Shown piece by piece: positions 23,594 to 30,646 of a DNA stretch of 43,977 nt. The translations under genes were made by a program, and so were the position numbers. The notes below the pieces were generated by a model, which had not been told where the DNA came from, did not search any database, and saw only the letters and a list, made by a program, of their open reading frames with translations. The DNA is from Neobacillus niacini. GTDB lineage: Bacteria > Bacillota > Bacilli > Bacillales > Cytobacillaceae. Each line of letters opens with the position of its first letter. Positions within the stretch are counted from its first letter, which is position 1. Location of the stretch: positions 1-43,977 of the forward strand of contig NZ_JACWFG010000029.1 of NCBI RefSeq assembly GCF_019749295.1, in the 5' to 3' direction.

Positions 23594-25288
23594 TTACATT
23601 TCTTCTGGGGCTTCAATTCCTAATAATCTCAGACCTTCTTTTAGAACAACTGTCACGGAATACACAAGAGCTAATCGTGCTTGCTGCTCATCACCAGCTT
23701 CTAGAATTTTCACCTCGCCATAATATTTATTGAAGGCTTGTGCAAGGTCCACAATATATTTAGCAATTTGGGATGGATCAAACTGTTCATATGCTCTCTT
23801 AATCGCAATTGTAAACTCCGCAAGCAAACTAACAACCTTCCATTCTTTTTCCCAGGATAGTGATGATGTTTGCACAGTATCTTCTATTTTCCAGTTTGCT
23901 TTTCGTAAAATGGAACACGCCCTTGCATAAGTATATTGGACATACGGGCCGGTTTCTCCTTCAAAACGCAGCATTTCTTCCAATGAAAATTCTATATCAT
24001 TCATTCTAAAGTTCTTTAAGTCATGGAACATGACAGCCCCTACCCCGACCTGTTTGGCTACAGCATCTTTATTTGCAAGATTAGGATTTTTTTCTTCTAT
24101 ATTGAGTCTAGCCATGGAGATCGATTCACTAAGAACTTCTTCTAATAAGACAACCTTCCCTTTTCTGGTCGACATTTTCTTTCCTTCTTTAAGCATCATT
24201 CCAAATGGGATGTGAATCATATTCTTTGCCCAAGAATAGCCCAGCTTTCCCAGCACAGAAATCAACTGTTTAAAATGGAGGCTTTGTTCATTTCCGACAA
24301 CATACAGAGACAAATCAAAGTCATAGTTTTCCTTCCGGTACAGCGCCGCTGCCAAATCTCGTGTTGCATACAGAGTAGCCCCATCAGATTTTTTTATTAG
24401 ACACGGAGGCAATCCTTCATCTGTCAGCTCTACCACTTGAGCCTGGTCAGATTCTACTAACAATTGATTTTCTTCTAAAAGCTCTACAACCCGGTCCATT
24501 TTATCATTATAAAAAGCTTCCCCTGCAAATGAATCAAATTGAACATTCATCAACTCATATATACGTGAAAACTCTTTTAAGGATTCATCGCGGAACCATT
24601 GCCATAGAGCTAATGCCTCCTCATTCCCATCTTCCAGCCTTTTAAACCAGCTTCTCCCCTGTTCAACAAGTTCAGGGTCATTTTCCGCCTCATCGTGGAA
24701 CTTAACATAAAGGGTTAATAACTCCTTGATCGGGTTTTGTTTAACTCTCTCTTCTTCTCCCCAAAGCTTATAGGCAGTAATTAATTTTCCAAACTGAGTT
24801 CCCCAGTCACCTATATGGTTGATTCTAATTGGCTTATACCCGCACTTTTCTACAATGAATGCCAAAGAGTTACCAATGACCGTAGAACGCAAATGACCCA
24901 TCGAGAACGGTTTTGCAATATTTGGCGAGGATAGGTCAATGGTGACATTGCGATTATTTCCAAAGTCTAGAGCACCATAGTTCTCCTTTAACTCAATAAT
25001 GGCAGCAACAGTATCCTCCGATACTAACTTTTTATTTAGGAAAATATTCAAATAGGCACCCACCACTTCAACCTTTTCGAAAGTTGATGATTGAATACTC
25101 CCGCTTAACTCTTGAGCGATAAGATTCGGCGATTTTCGCTTTACCTTAGCTAAAGCGAAACATGGAAAGGCTAGATCACCGTGAAGTGGATTCTTCGGCT
25201 TTTCAATGAGCATTTCAAGTTCCTTCACCTGTATTTCATGTCCTAGTACTTCATATAAAACCTCTGCAAGCTCCTGTTTATATTTCAT
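23594..25288 (-). CDS. argS: Arginyl-tRNA synthetase
   Basis: 564 residues, a class I synthetase. The HIGH-like motif is PFSMGHLR (about 127-134) and the KMSKS-like motif is KKMSTRKG (about 365). The N-terminal Add-1 domain and the C-terminal anticodon-binding DALR domain (PYVQYTYARACSI onward) are both present. AGGAGG lies nine bases before the ATG. A T-box leader ending in a terminator lies upstream, so expression should rise when tRNA-Arg is uncharged. A repeat element sits between that terminator and the start codon. Confidence 0.97.
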   Translation of the reverse strand: MKYKQELAEVLYEVLGHEIQVKELEMLIEKPKNPLHGDLAFPCFALAKVKRKSPNLIAQELSGSIQSSTFEKVEVVGAYLNIFLNKKLVSEDTVAAIIELKENYGALDFGNNRNVTIDLSSPNIAKPFSMGHLRSTVIGNSLAFIVEKCGYKPIRINHIGDWGTQFGKLITAYKLWGEEERVKQNPIKELLTLYVKFHDEAENDPELVEQGRSWFKRLEDGNEEALALWQWFRDESLKEFSRIYELMNVQFDSFAGEAFYNDKMDRVVELLEENQLLVESDQAQVVELTDEGLPPCLIKKSDGATLYATRDLAAALYRKENYDFDLSLYVVGNEQSLHFKQLISVLGKLGYSWAKNMIHIPFGMMLKEGKKMSTRKGKVVLLEEVLSESISMARLNIEEKNPNLANKDAVAKQVGVGAVMFHDLKNFRMNDIEFSLEEMLRFEGETGPYVQYTYARACSILRKANWKIEDTVQTSSLSWEKEWKVVSLLAEFTIAIKRAYEQFDPSQIAKYIVDLAQAFNKYYGEVKILEAGDEQQARLALVYSVTVVLKEGLRLLGIEAPEEM

Positions 25289-25317
25289 TATCGTAGACCT
25301 CCTATTTCTCTCTATGT

Positions 25318-25437
25318 CCAGCTTCAGCGCCTAGGTGCTCTCAGGTCATAAGCCAATCCGTCAAGAAGGTCAAAGAGCAACCTTCTCGCCTGCTCGTTTT
25401 ATGCCTGTCGCCCCTGCCCAAGGCGCTTCAGCTTTTC
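25318..25437. repeat. Inverted-repeat intergenic element in the argS leader
   Basis: About 120 bases bounded by AGCTTCAGCGCCTAGG (25320-25335) and its imperfect inverted copy (25418-25433, 13 of 16 matching). Inside are nested inverted segments, for example AAGAAGGT / ACCTTCT and CATAA / TTATG, so it can fold into one long hairpin. From memory this resembles a dispersed intergenic repeat common in Bacillaceae genomes; copy number cannot be judged here. Confidence 0.75.
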
Positions 25438-25441
25438 GTTT

Positions 25442-25703
25442 AAAAAACAAAAAACTCCCGTCTCTATACGAAGAGACGAGAGTTAACTCGCGGTACCACT
25501 CTACTTGTTCACAGAAGAACCAGCTTATCTTGTTAACGGAGAATTTCTCCGGTCTGCCCTATTTTCTTCAGGCAAACATCTCAAAAGTGCGCTTCATTCC
25601 CTGTTTCGTATCAGGCTCCCACCACCCCTGAATCGCTTTACACTCCGCAGAAAACTACTCTCTTTTTCATTGATTTTATCTCACTTGATTTGTAGTTATT
25701 ATA
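25442..25703 (-). ncRNA. T-box riboswitch controlling argS
   Basis: The conserved TGGTACCGCG lies at 25489-25498 (minus strand), followed by a terminator (25442-25484, stem ACTC-CGTCTCT / AGAGACG-GAGT, then T-rich). Stem I features AAAGCGATTCAGGGG and GAGCCTGATACG are at about 25600-25650. The likely specifier codon is CGC (Arg) at 25589-25591, followed by A as expected. A TATAAT at 25698-25703 marks the promoter, with a poor -35. Uncharged tRNA-Arg would stabilise the antiterminator and allow argS transcription. Confidence 0.92.
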
Positions 25704-25731
25704 CTGGATAAATAAGGTTTTAGCCAGTCAT

Positions 25732-25762
25732 TGATGTTTATTTTTACAAATGGGTCATCCTA
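25732..25762 (+). promoter_or_regulatory. Sigma-G-like promoter of the SASP gene
   Basis: TGATGT (25732-25737), 18-bp spacer, CATCCTA (25756-25762). The -10 matches the forespore sigma-G pattern CATnnTA well; the -35 is weak. It starts about 30 bases from the oppositely directed argS T-box promoter. Confidence 0.55.
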
Positions 25763-25783
25763 AACCTAAGGAGGGATTTTACC

Positions 25784-26038
25784 ATGGCAAGAAGAAATAA
25801 AATTCTCGTTCCAGAGGCTAGAAATGGATTAGACGCTTTAAAGGCAAAGGTTGTACAGGCGCAGAATCCAGAGAATGCAAAGTTTGAGGCTGCCCAAGAG
25901 GTTGGTGTTCCTTTGAATAAAGGCTACAATGGCCAGCTTACTTCCCAAGAAGCGGGTAAGGTCGGGGGCAGACTTGGCGGCAGTATGGTCCGCGAGCTTG
26001 TGAAAATGGCACAGGAAAATATGGCTAAGAATAGATAA
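25784..26038 (+). CDS. Alpha/beta-type small acid-soluble spore protein
   Basis: 84 residues. The family hallmarks are KFEAAQEVGV (33-42), containing the site cut by germination protease GPR, and GKVGGRLGGSMVRELVKMA (58-76), the DNA-contacting region. These proteins coat spore DNA and protect it from UV and heat. AAGGAGGG precedes the ATG by eight bases. A sigma-G-like promoter lies upstream. The paralogue cannot be named reliably (SspF- or SspC-type). It is divergent from argS and convergent with the ABC genes. Confidence 0.96.
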   Translation: MARRNKILVPEARNGLDALKAKVVQAQNPENAKFEAAQEVGVPLNKGYNGQLTSQEAGKVGGRLGGSMVRELVKMAQENMAKNR

Positions 26039-26060
26039 GCAGTGGGATTGCCCACTGCTT
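26037..26060. terminator. Hairpin between SASP and ABC genes, probable bidirectional terminator
   Basis: Perfect 10-bp stem AAGCAGTGGG / CCCACTGCTT with loop ATTG. Neither side has a strong T run, so termination efficiency is uncertain. Confidence 0.55.
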
Positions 26061-26062
26061 AC

Positions 26063-26845
26063 TTATGAACCGGTTGAACGGTAATGCCTTACTCCAAATT
26101 GCCATACAAGGAAACAAGGAAGAATAAAGAGGCTCCCCGCAATGGGCGTCAGCATATAAAGCAGGTCATTCCCGTTTGTTTTACCTAGAATAAACAGCAG
26201 CGGCAGGTAATTAACCGTTCCAAACGGTATAACATAGGTGAATATTCGGGCTACCCACTTTTGGTAAATATTCAATGGATATTGAGCCATTTCTCTTCCG
26301 CCATCTGTAAAGATATTTGCGACCTCAAGACCCTGGACCGTCCAAAAGCACATTGTCGCTGCAAGCATATAAATGCCTGTGAAGATTAACACCCCGCTGG
26401 TAATCATAAAAAACAGAGTCACAATCTTAAGTAAGCTCCATTCAATGGGAAGATTATTTAAAGCCCATAGTAGAACAATAGCACTTTGAGCCAGCCTTCC
26501 AATTCGAGTAAATTCAAATTTCGATCCCAATACTTGAAGGAAAGTACTTCGCGGCCGCACAAGAACGCGATCAAAATCTCCCTTGATAATCAAACTGGAA
26601 AAAGTGTCAAATCCCCGTGCAAAACACTCACTTAACGAAAACGCCATGTGAATAATAGCAAAACAGAGGGCAACCTCAAAGAAATTCCACCCTTTTATCT
26701 GCCCAAATCGTTCAAACAAAAAGTAGAGCCCTGCAAAAACTGAAAAAGGAATAAAGAATTGTCCAATTGATAATAGCCAAAACGAAGTTCGGTATTGCAT
26801 TTGTGATTTAAATAAAATTAATAAATATTTAAAATAAAGATTCAT
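26063..26845 (-). CDS. ABC-2 type permease, second subunit
   Basis: 260 residues with six predicted membrane segments; it resembles the ABC-2 membrane family that includes cyanobacterial viologen exporters (PF06182-like). A cytosolic loop, KGDFDRVLVRPRSTFLQ, near residue 88 is a conserved landmark shared in form with the partner permease (the ELCRPTDLY stretch). It starts six bases after the partner permease with GGGGGG upstream. It should form a heterodimer with that permease, energised by the ATPase of the same operon. The substrate is unknown. Confidence 0.9.
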   Translation of the reverse strand: MNLYFKYLLILFKSQMQYRTSFWLLSIGQFFIPFSVFAGLYFLFERFGQIKGWNFFEVALCFAIIHMAFSLSECFARGFDTFSSLIIKGDFDRVLVRPRSTFLQVLGSKFEFTRIGRLAQSAIVLLWALNNLPIEWSLLKIVTLFFMITSGVLIFTGIYMLAATMCFWTVQGLEVANIFTDGGREMAQYPLNIYQKWVARIFTYVIPFGTVNYLPLLFILGKTNGNDLLYMLTPIAGSLFILPCFLVWQFGVRHYRSTGS

Positions 26846-26851
26846 ATCCCA

Positions 26852-27655
26852 TTATCCCCCCTGTACAACCACTCTTTTTAGGACACTGTTAAGCGCTAAT
26901 TTTCCTAACCAAAGGAGACCTAAAAGATATCCTAATTGAATAAAAACTCCGATTACGGCATCATTTTGTGTTATATGTCCTGAATAAACACGAAAAGGAA
27001 AATCGGCTGTCCAGCGAAAAGGCAGGACGTAGGCAATTTTCTGAAGCCACAAAGGCATTAGCGGAATGGGTATAATCAAGCCTGCAAAGAATTCCCCCAG
27101 CACTCCAAATACCAACAGTGAACCCATTGGCGATAAAGTTATAAATACGGAAATGTATAAGAACATGGAAATGGCTACTAATAGTAATAAGCCTAATAAA
27201 AGAGTAACCACAAATAATATAAAAGTTGAAACATTTGGAGGCAGTGTCAAGTTGTAGGGCTTCGGTAAAAAGAAAGCCAGGATTAAGATAGGATAACAGC
27301 GCAGCAGAGCACTTGAAAGTCTCTGTGCCAATAGTTTTGCGTACCAGAAACCATATAAATCTGTTGGGCGGCAGAGTTCATACGCGATATTCCCGCTTGT
27401 AATGAGGTCAAATAATTCATTATCACGAAACCAAAGCATGATAAAAGCTAGGAAAGCCTGCTGCAGCCATATGTAGGTGATTAATTCCCTCAAAGAAATG
27501 GGTGGTGTTACAGCAGCAAATTCATAAAATGCTTCAAATACCATAATCGAAATGAATCCCCAGAAAAATTGAGTTGCGACTCCAGCCCATGCAGCAGATC
27601 GATATTGCATCCCAATTAATAGCCTTATTTTCAGAATTGAAGCGTATACCTTCAT
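26852..27655 (-). CDS. ABC-2 type permease, first subunit
   Basis: 267 residues, six membrane segments, same family as the following permease. The loop ITSGNIAYELCRPTDLYGFWYAK (split around residue 90) is the counterpart of the partner's conserved loop. AAGGAG precedes the ATG by eight bases, and its first bases overlap the ATPase stop in an ATGA arrangement, implying coupled translation. No substrate can be assigned. Confidence 0.9.
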   Translation of the reverse strand: MKVYASILKIRLLIGMQYRSAAWAGVATQFFWGFISIMVFEAFYEFAAVTPPISLRELITYIWLQQAFLAFIMLWFRDNELFDLITSGNIAYELCRPTDLYGFWYAKLLAQRLSSALLRCYPILILAFFLPKPYNLTLPPNVSTFILFVVTLLLGLLLLVAISMFLYISVFITLSPMGSLLVFGVLGEFFAGLIIPIPLMPLWLQKIAYVLPFRWTADFPFRVYSGHITQNDAVIGVFIQLGYLLGLLWLGKLALNSVLKRVVVQGG

Positions 27656-28629
27656 ATTTGAAACTCCTTGTACAGCTGTATAATAATATCTTCTATTGGC
27701 TGCGATTCAATCGTGACATCGAGAAGTTCTAGCTGGCTGGATAGCTTAGTAATCACCTCAGAGGAGAGGGTTTGTTCCGTATCAATGCTGAGAACAACAT
27801 GTTCTGGCGACCATGAGATGACACTTGTTCCGGCTATATCAATAGGATTTGGGTTTTTGCGATAATCTGCTGTAATCGTCTTTTGTGATCCAAAACGTTT
27901 TCTTAATTCCTCTAAGTTTCCATCATAAAGCAAACTCCCTTTACCAATTAAGATCACACGATTGGCCAGCGCTTCAATATCATTCATATCATGAGTTGTC
28001 AGGACTACCGTTACGCCCTTTTCTTGATTGATGGTTTTGATAAACTGACGGACTGCTATTTTGGAAACCGCATCAAGTCCGATCGTCGGTTCATCTAGAA
28101 ATAATATCTGGGGATTATGTATAAGAGAAGCTGCTATTTCACAGCGCATTCGCTGCCCTAGGCTTAGCTGCCTGACTGGAGAGTTAATGATTTCTTTTAA
28201 TTCTAGTGTTTCGATCAATAGGTCAAAGGTAGATTTATACTCCGGCTGTGGAATCTTGTAGATATCTTTTAAAAGCTCAAATGAATCGATAACCGGAACA
28301 TCCCACCAAAGCTGGGAGCGCTGGCCGAAAACGACGCCAATATTTTTTACATACTCGACCCGGTTTTTCCAAGGAGTGTAGCCCAAGATATTGCACGTTC
28401 CCCCATCAGGGACTAAGATGCCGCTCATAATCTTAATCGTCGTCGACTTTCCCGCACCATTCGGGCCAATGTAACCAACTATTTCACCAGGTTCAATCGT
28501 GAATGAAATCTCTTTTAGAGCTTCGACTATCGTATGCTCTCGGTGAACAAGTGCTTTGGCTGCCTGCAGTAATCCAGTAGATCGCTTCGCCACTTTAAAG
28601 GATTTTGTAATGCCTTCTACTTTTATCAA
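27652..28629 (-). CDS. ABC exporter ATPase subunit
   Basis: 325 residues. Walker A GPNGAGKST is at 55-63, Q-loop near 103, signature LSLGQRMR at 155-162 (LSLGQ in place of the common LSGGQ), Walker B ILFLDEP at 175-181, and the switch His in TTHDMND near 215. The last 80 residues form the extra C-terminal domain seen in drug-exporter ATPases of the DrrA/YbhF kind. The start is TTG with GGAGGG seven bases upstream. It leads a three-gene operon (ATPase, permease, permease) behind a good promoter. Confidence 0.93.
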   Translation of the reverse strand: MIKVEGITKSFKVAKRSTGLLQAAKALVHREHTIVEALKEISFTIEPGEIVGYIGPNGAGKSTTIKIMSGILVPDGGTCNILGYTPWKNRVEYVKNIGVVFGQRSQLWWDVPVIDSFELLKDIYKIPQPEYKSTFDLLIETLELKEIINSPVRQLSLGQRMRCEIAASLIHNPQILFLDEPTIGLDAVSKIAVRQFIKTINQEKGVTVVLTTHDMNDIEALANRVILIGKGSLLYDGNLEELRKRFGSQKTITADYRKNPNPIDIAGTSVISWSPEHVVLSIDTEQTLSSEVITKLSSQLELLDVTIESQPIEDIIIQLYKEFQI

Positions 28630-28661
28630 CTATGTTCCCTCCTTCTTCGTCACAGAGGAAA

Positions 28662-28691
28662 ATAGTACCATCTGAGCCTGAGGAATGTCAA
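28662..28691 (-). promoter_or_regulatory. Sigma-A promoter of the ABC operon
   Basis: TTGACA (28686-28691), 18-bp spacer, TACTAT (28662-28667) on the minus strand, 33 bases before the ATPase start codon. Confidence 0.75.
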
Positions 28692-28748
28692 GAATTTTTT
28701 GAATTGTTTTTACAGGTATAATATCACATCAATTTGGGTCTTCAACTA

Positions 28749-28791
28749 TAAAAAAAGGACTGATACCAGCGGCTTGGCTGATATTAGTCCT
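28749..28791 (-). terminator. Intrinsic terminator of the symporter operon
   Basis: Minus-strand stem opening AGGACT-ATATCAGC and closing GCTG-TAT-AGTCCT, followed by seven T, nine bases after the symporter stop. Confidence 0.88.
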
Positions 28792-28800
28792 ATTCATTGA

Positions 28801-30324
28801 CTATGCTCCTTCAGAGCGATTAATTACATTTGTTAATACTCTATCAGTAGATTTGCTGACTTTCTCTTCAAAATATGGTTCATATGCTTCAATTGGCGGC
28901 TTTTTCGACATATAGACAGCTAGAATAACCCCTATTAAAGAAATGCCTGCTGCGATTAAAAATGGGTTAGAGGCTCCTAACGCTTTTGAAACAACATATC
29001 CGATAGAACCAATAAGTATTCCCGCATAGGCTCCTGCCGCGTTCATTCTCTTCCAATAAAGCCCTAAGAAAACGGCTAAGAAAAAGGCTGCCCCGAATCC
29101 TCCGTAAACGTAGACAAAGCCCATCGCTAGAAACCATGGCGGCTTAATAGCACTAACAACGGCTAAGAATCCCATCACAAAAATAATTAATCTAAGTGTT
29201 TTATTAAAATCCTTATCACTGACTTTTTTTGGAAAAATTCCTAAAAACACATCATAATACAGCGTAGTCCCTGCTGTCAGCAGCATAGAGTTTGCAGTCG
29301 AAACTGCGGCTGCACAAAGGGCAACTAAGGTCATAGCCCCGACTAGCGGCGGTGCATAATCCTGAATAATCAACGGAACAATGTAATCTGTCGTTTTTCC
29401 TGCTGGTAAACTCGGTAATAAAGCTTTTGCACCAAGCCCGAGGATAATTAGTGGGCCCATGATGAATAATAAAACACCAATCGTACCCATTATCTGCAAG
29501 ATAGCAACCTTAATATTTTTGGGTGCCAGCATTCTAGTAACCCAGTGCGGTGAAGCAGGTGACCCTAATGAATTAGATATAAAAATAGATATTAATGCAC
29601 TAAGACTGAAGGTTCCTAATGGAGTAAGAAGGATTCCCTTTTCAAGCGGCGGCCCGCCAGCAATTGTAGGTGCAGTGGTGGTAGAAAGTGTATCTACGAT
29701 ATTCTGCAATCCGCCGGTTGCTGCTAAAACGGCTCCGCTTCCAAGCACAACCCCAATGACAATAAGGACCGTATTTAGTGTATCTGTTGCGGCAACTGAC
29801 CAAAATCCGCCAATACTAGTAAAGAGTAAAAATACAAGAAAGGCAAAGATTGCAATTTTATAATCGATTCCTGTAATTGTTTCAAAGACAATTCCGAACC
29901 CTACTACCTGAATATGAACTAAAAGAAAGTAGCCGATTGTCATCAATATTCCAACGATCATCCGTAAAGGGCTGTTCTTCTTAAATGGCTCGTACCTAAG
30001 ATGGATAAACTCAGGGAATGTTCTCACAGGCGTTTCCGGCCGTCTTATTTTATAGGCAACCAGCGGAATTAACGCTCCACCTAAACACCATCCTGCAACC
30101 CAGCCAATGATTGCCGCTACCCCCGAGCTATATAAATAGCCGGGTACACCTAAAACAGATGCTACACTTACCCAAGTAGCAGTGGTTGTACCAATTCCTA
30201 ATAGTAATCCCATTCTATGTCCACCCGTAGTAAAATCAGAGATGGATTCCGCATTCTTGAGACTCTTTACACTTGACCAAACAATAAATAATAAATAAAA
30301 ACCTAGTACCACTATGTACATCAT
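28801..30324 (-). CDS. Sodium:solute symporter (SSS/SLC5 family)
   Basis: 507 residues with about 13 membrane segments. SSS-family landmarks are the start FYLLFIVW, the ISDFTTGGHRMG stretch with TATWVS, the sodium-site region in LCAAAVSTANSMLLTAGT (near 345), and the late helices with FLGLYWKRMNAAGAYAGIL. The substrate cannot be read from sequence. AGAGGG lies nine bases before the ATG. A 44-residue membrane protein is encoded 23 bases upstream on the same transcript. A strong terminator follows. Confidence 0.92.
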   Translation of the reverse strand: MMYIVVLGFYLLFIVWSSVKSLKNAESISDFTTGGHRMGLLLGIGTTTATWVSVASVLGVPGYLYSSGVAAIIGWVAGWCLGGALIPLVAYKIRRPETPVRTFPEFIHLRYEPFKKNSPLRMIVGILMTIGYFLLVHIQVVGFGIVFETITGIDYKIAIFAFLVFLLFTSIGGFWSVAATDTLNTVLIVIGVVLGSGAVLAATGGLQNIVDTLSTTTAPTIAGGPPLEKGILLTPLGTFSLSALISIFISNSLGSPASPHWVTRMLAPKNIKVAILQIMGTIGVLLFIMGPLIILGLGAKALLPSLPAGKTTDYIVPLIIQDYAPPLVGAMTLVALCAAAVSTANSMLLTAGTTLYYDVFLGIFPKKVSDKDFNKTLRLIIFVMGFLAVVSAIKPPWFLAMGFVYVYGGFGAAFFLAVFLGLYWKRMNAAGAYAGILIGSIGYVVSKALGASNPFLIAAGISLIGVILAVYMSKKPPIEAYEPYFEEKVSKSTDRVLTNVINRSEGA

Positions 30325-30347
30325 GCTGTTTTTCCCTCTTTTTCCCT

Positions 30348-30482
30348 TTATTTATATTTGAAAATTCGCCCCGTTGCTCCCCAACGCTTAACACCTGATT
30401 TTTCAATTTTAAAGCAAAGATATGTACCTAATACAAAAGAAAAAATCATAGTACCTAACCAAATCATTAACGCTGTAACCAA
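30348..30482 (-). CDS. Small membrane protein upstream of the symporter, candidate accessory subunit
   Basis: 44 residues, too short for usual gene finding. One membrane helix (about residues 4-24, LMIWLGTMIFSFVLGTYLC) is followed by a basic tail KSGVKRWGATGRIFKYK, giving a probable tail-inside orientation. The start is TTG at 30482, a few bases after AGGTGGG; an ATG six codons in is an alternative. It precedes the symporter by 23 bases and shares its promoter. Small single-helix partners encoded beside SSS transporters are known; the pairing here is inferred from context. Confidence 0.72.
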   Translation of the reverse strand: MVTALMIWLGTMIFSFVLGTYLCFKIEKSGVKRWGATGRIFKYK

Positions 30483-30537
30483 CTAAAACCCACCTTTCCG
30501 ATAAGAATATTTGTTATTTTCTAAATATATAAAATTG

Positions 30538-30565
30538 ATTTTAACATACTCAAATATTCCGTCAA
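30538..30565 (-). promoter_or_regulatory. Promoter of the small protein-symporter operon
   Basis: TTGACG (30560-30565), 16-bp spacer, TAAAAT (30538-30543) on the minus strand, about 56 bases before the small gene. Confidence 0.7.
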
Positions 30566-30592
30566 CAGTATTTTTATCCAATTTCTTCATAT

Positions 30593-30627
30593 AAAAAAAG
30601 GCAGATGCTAAAAAGCATTCTGCCTTT
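30593..30627 (-). terminator. Intrinsic terminator of the rhamnogalacturonan lyase gene
   Basis: Minus-strand stem AAAGGCAGAATGCT / AGCATCTGCCTTT followed by seven T. Confidence 0.9.
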
Positions 30628-30646
30628 CCGTAATTATTTACTTTAA

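Noticed and set aside
25335..25711. Plus-strand open frames of 68-98 codons between argS and the SASP gene
   Set aside because: They are antisense to the T-box and the inverted-repeat element and lack ribosome sites.
30482..30510. CTTATCGGAAAGGTGGG upstream of the small membrane protein as a SAM-riboswitch start
   Set aside because: The rest of the riboswitch is missing and the sequence simply contains the ribosome site of the small gene.
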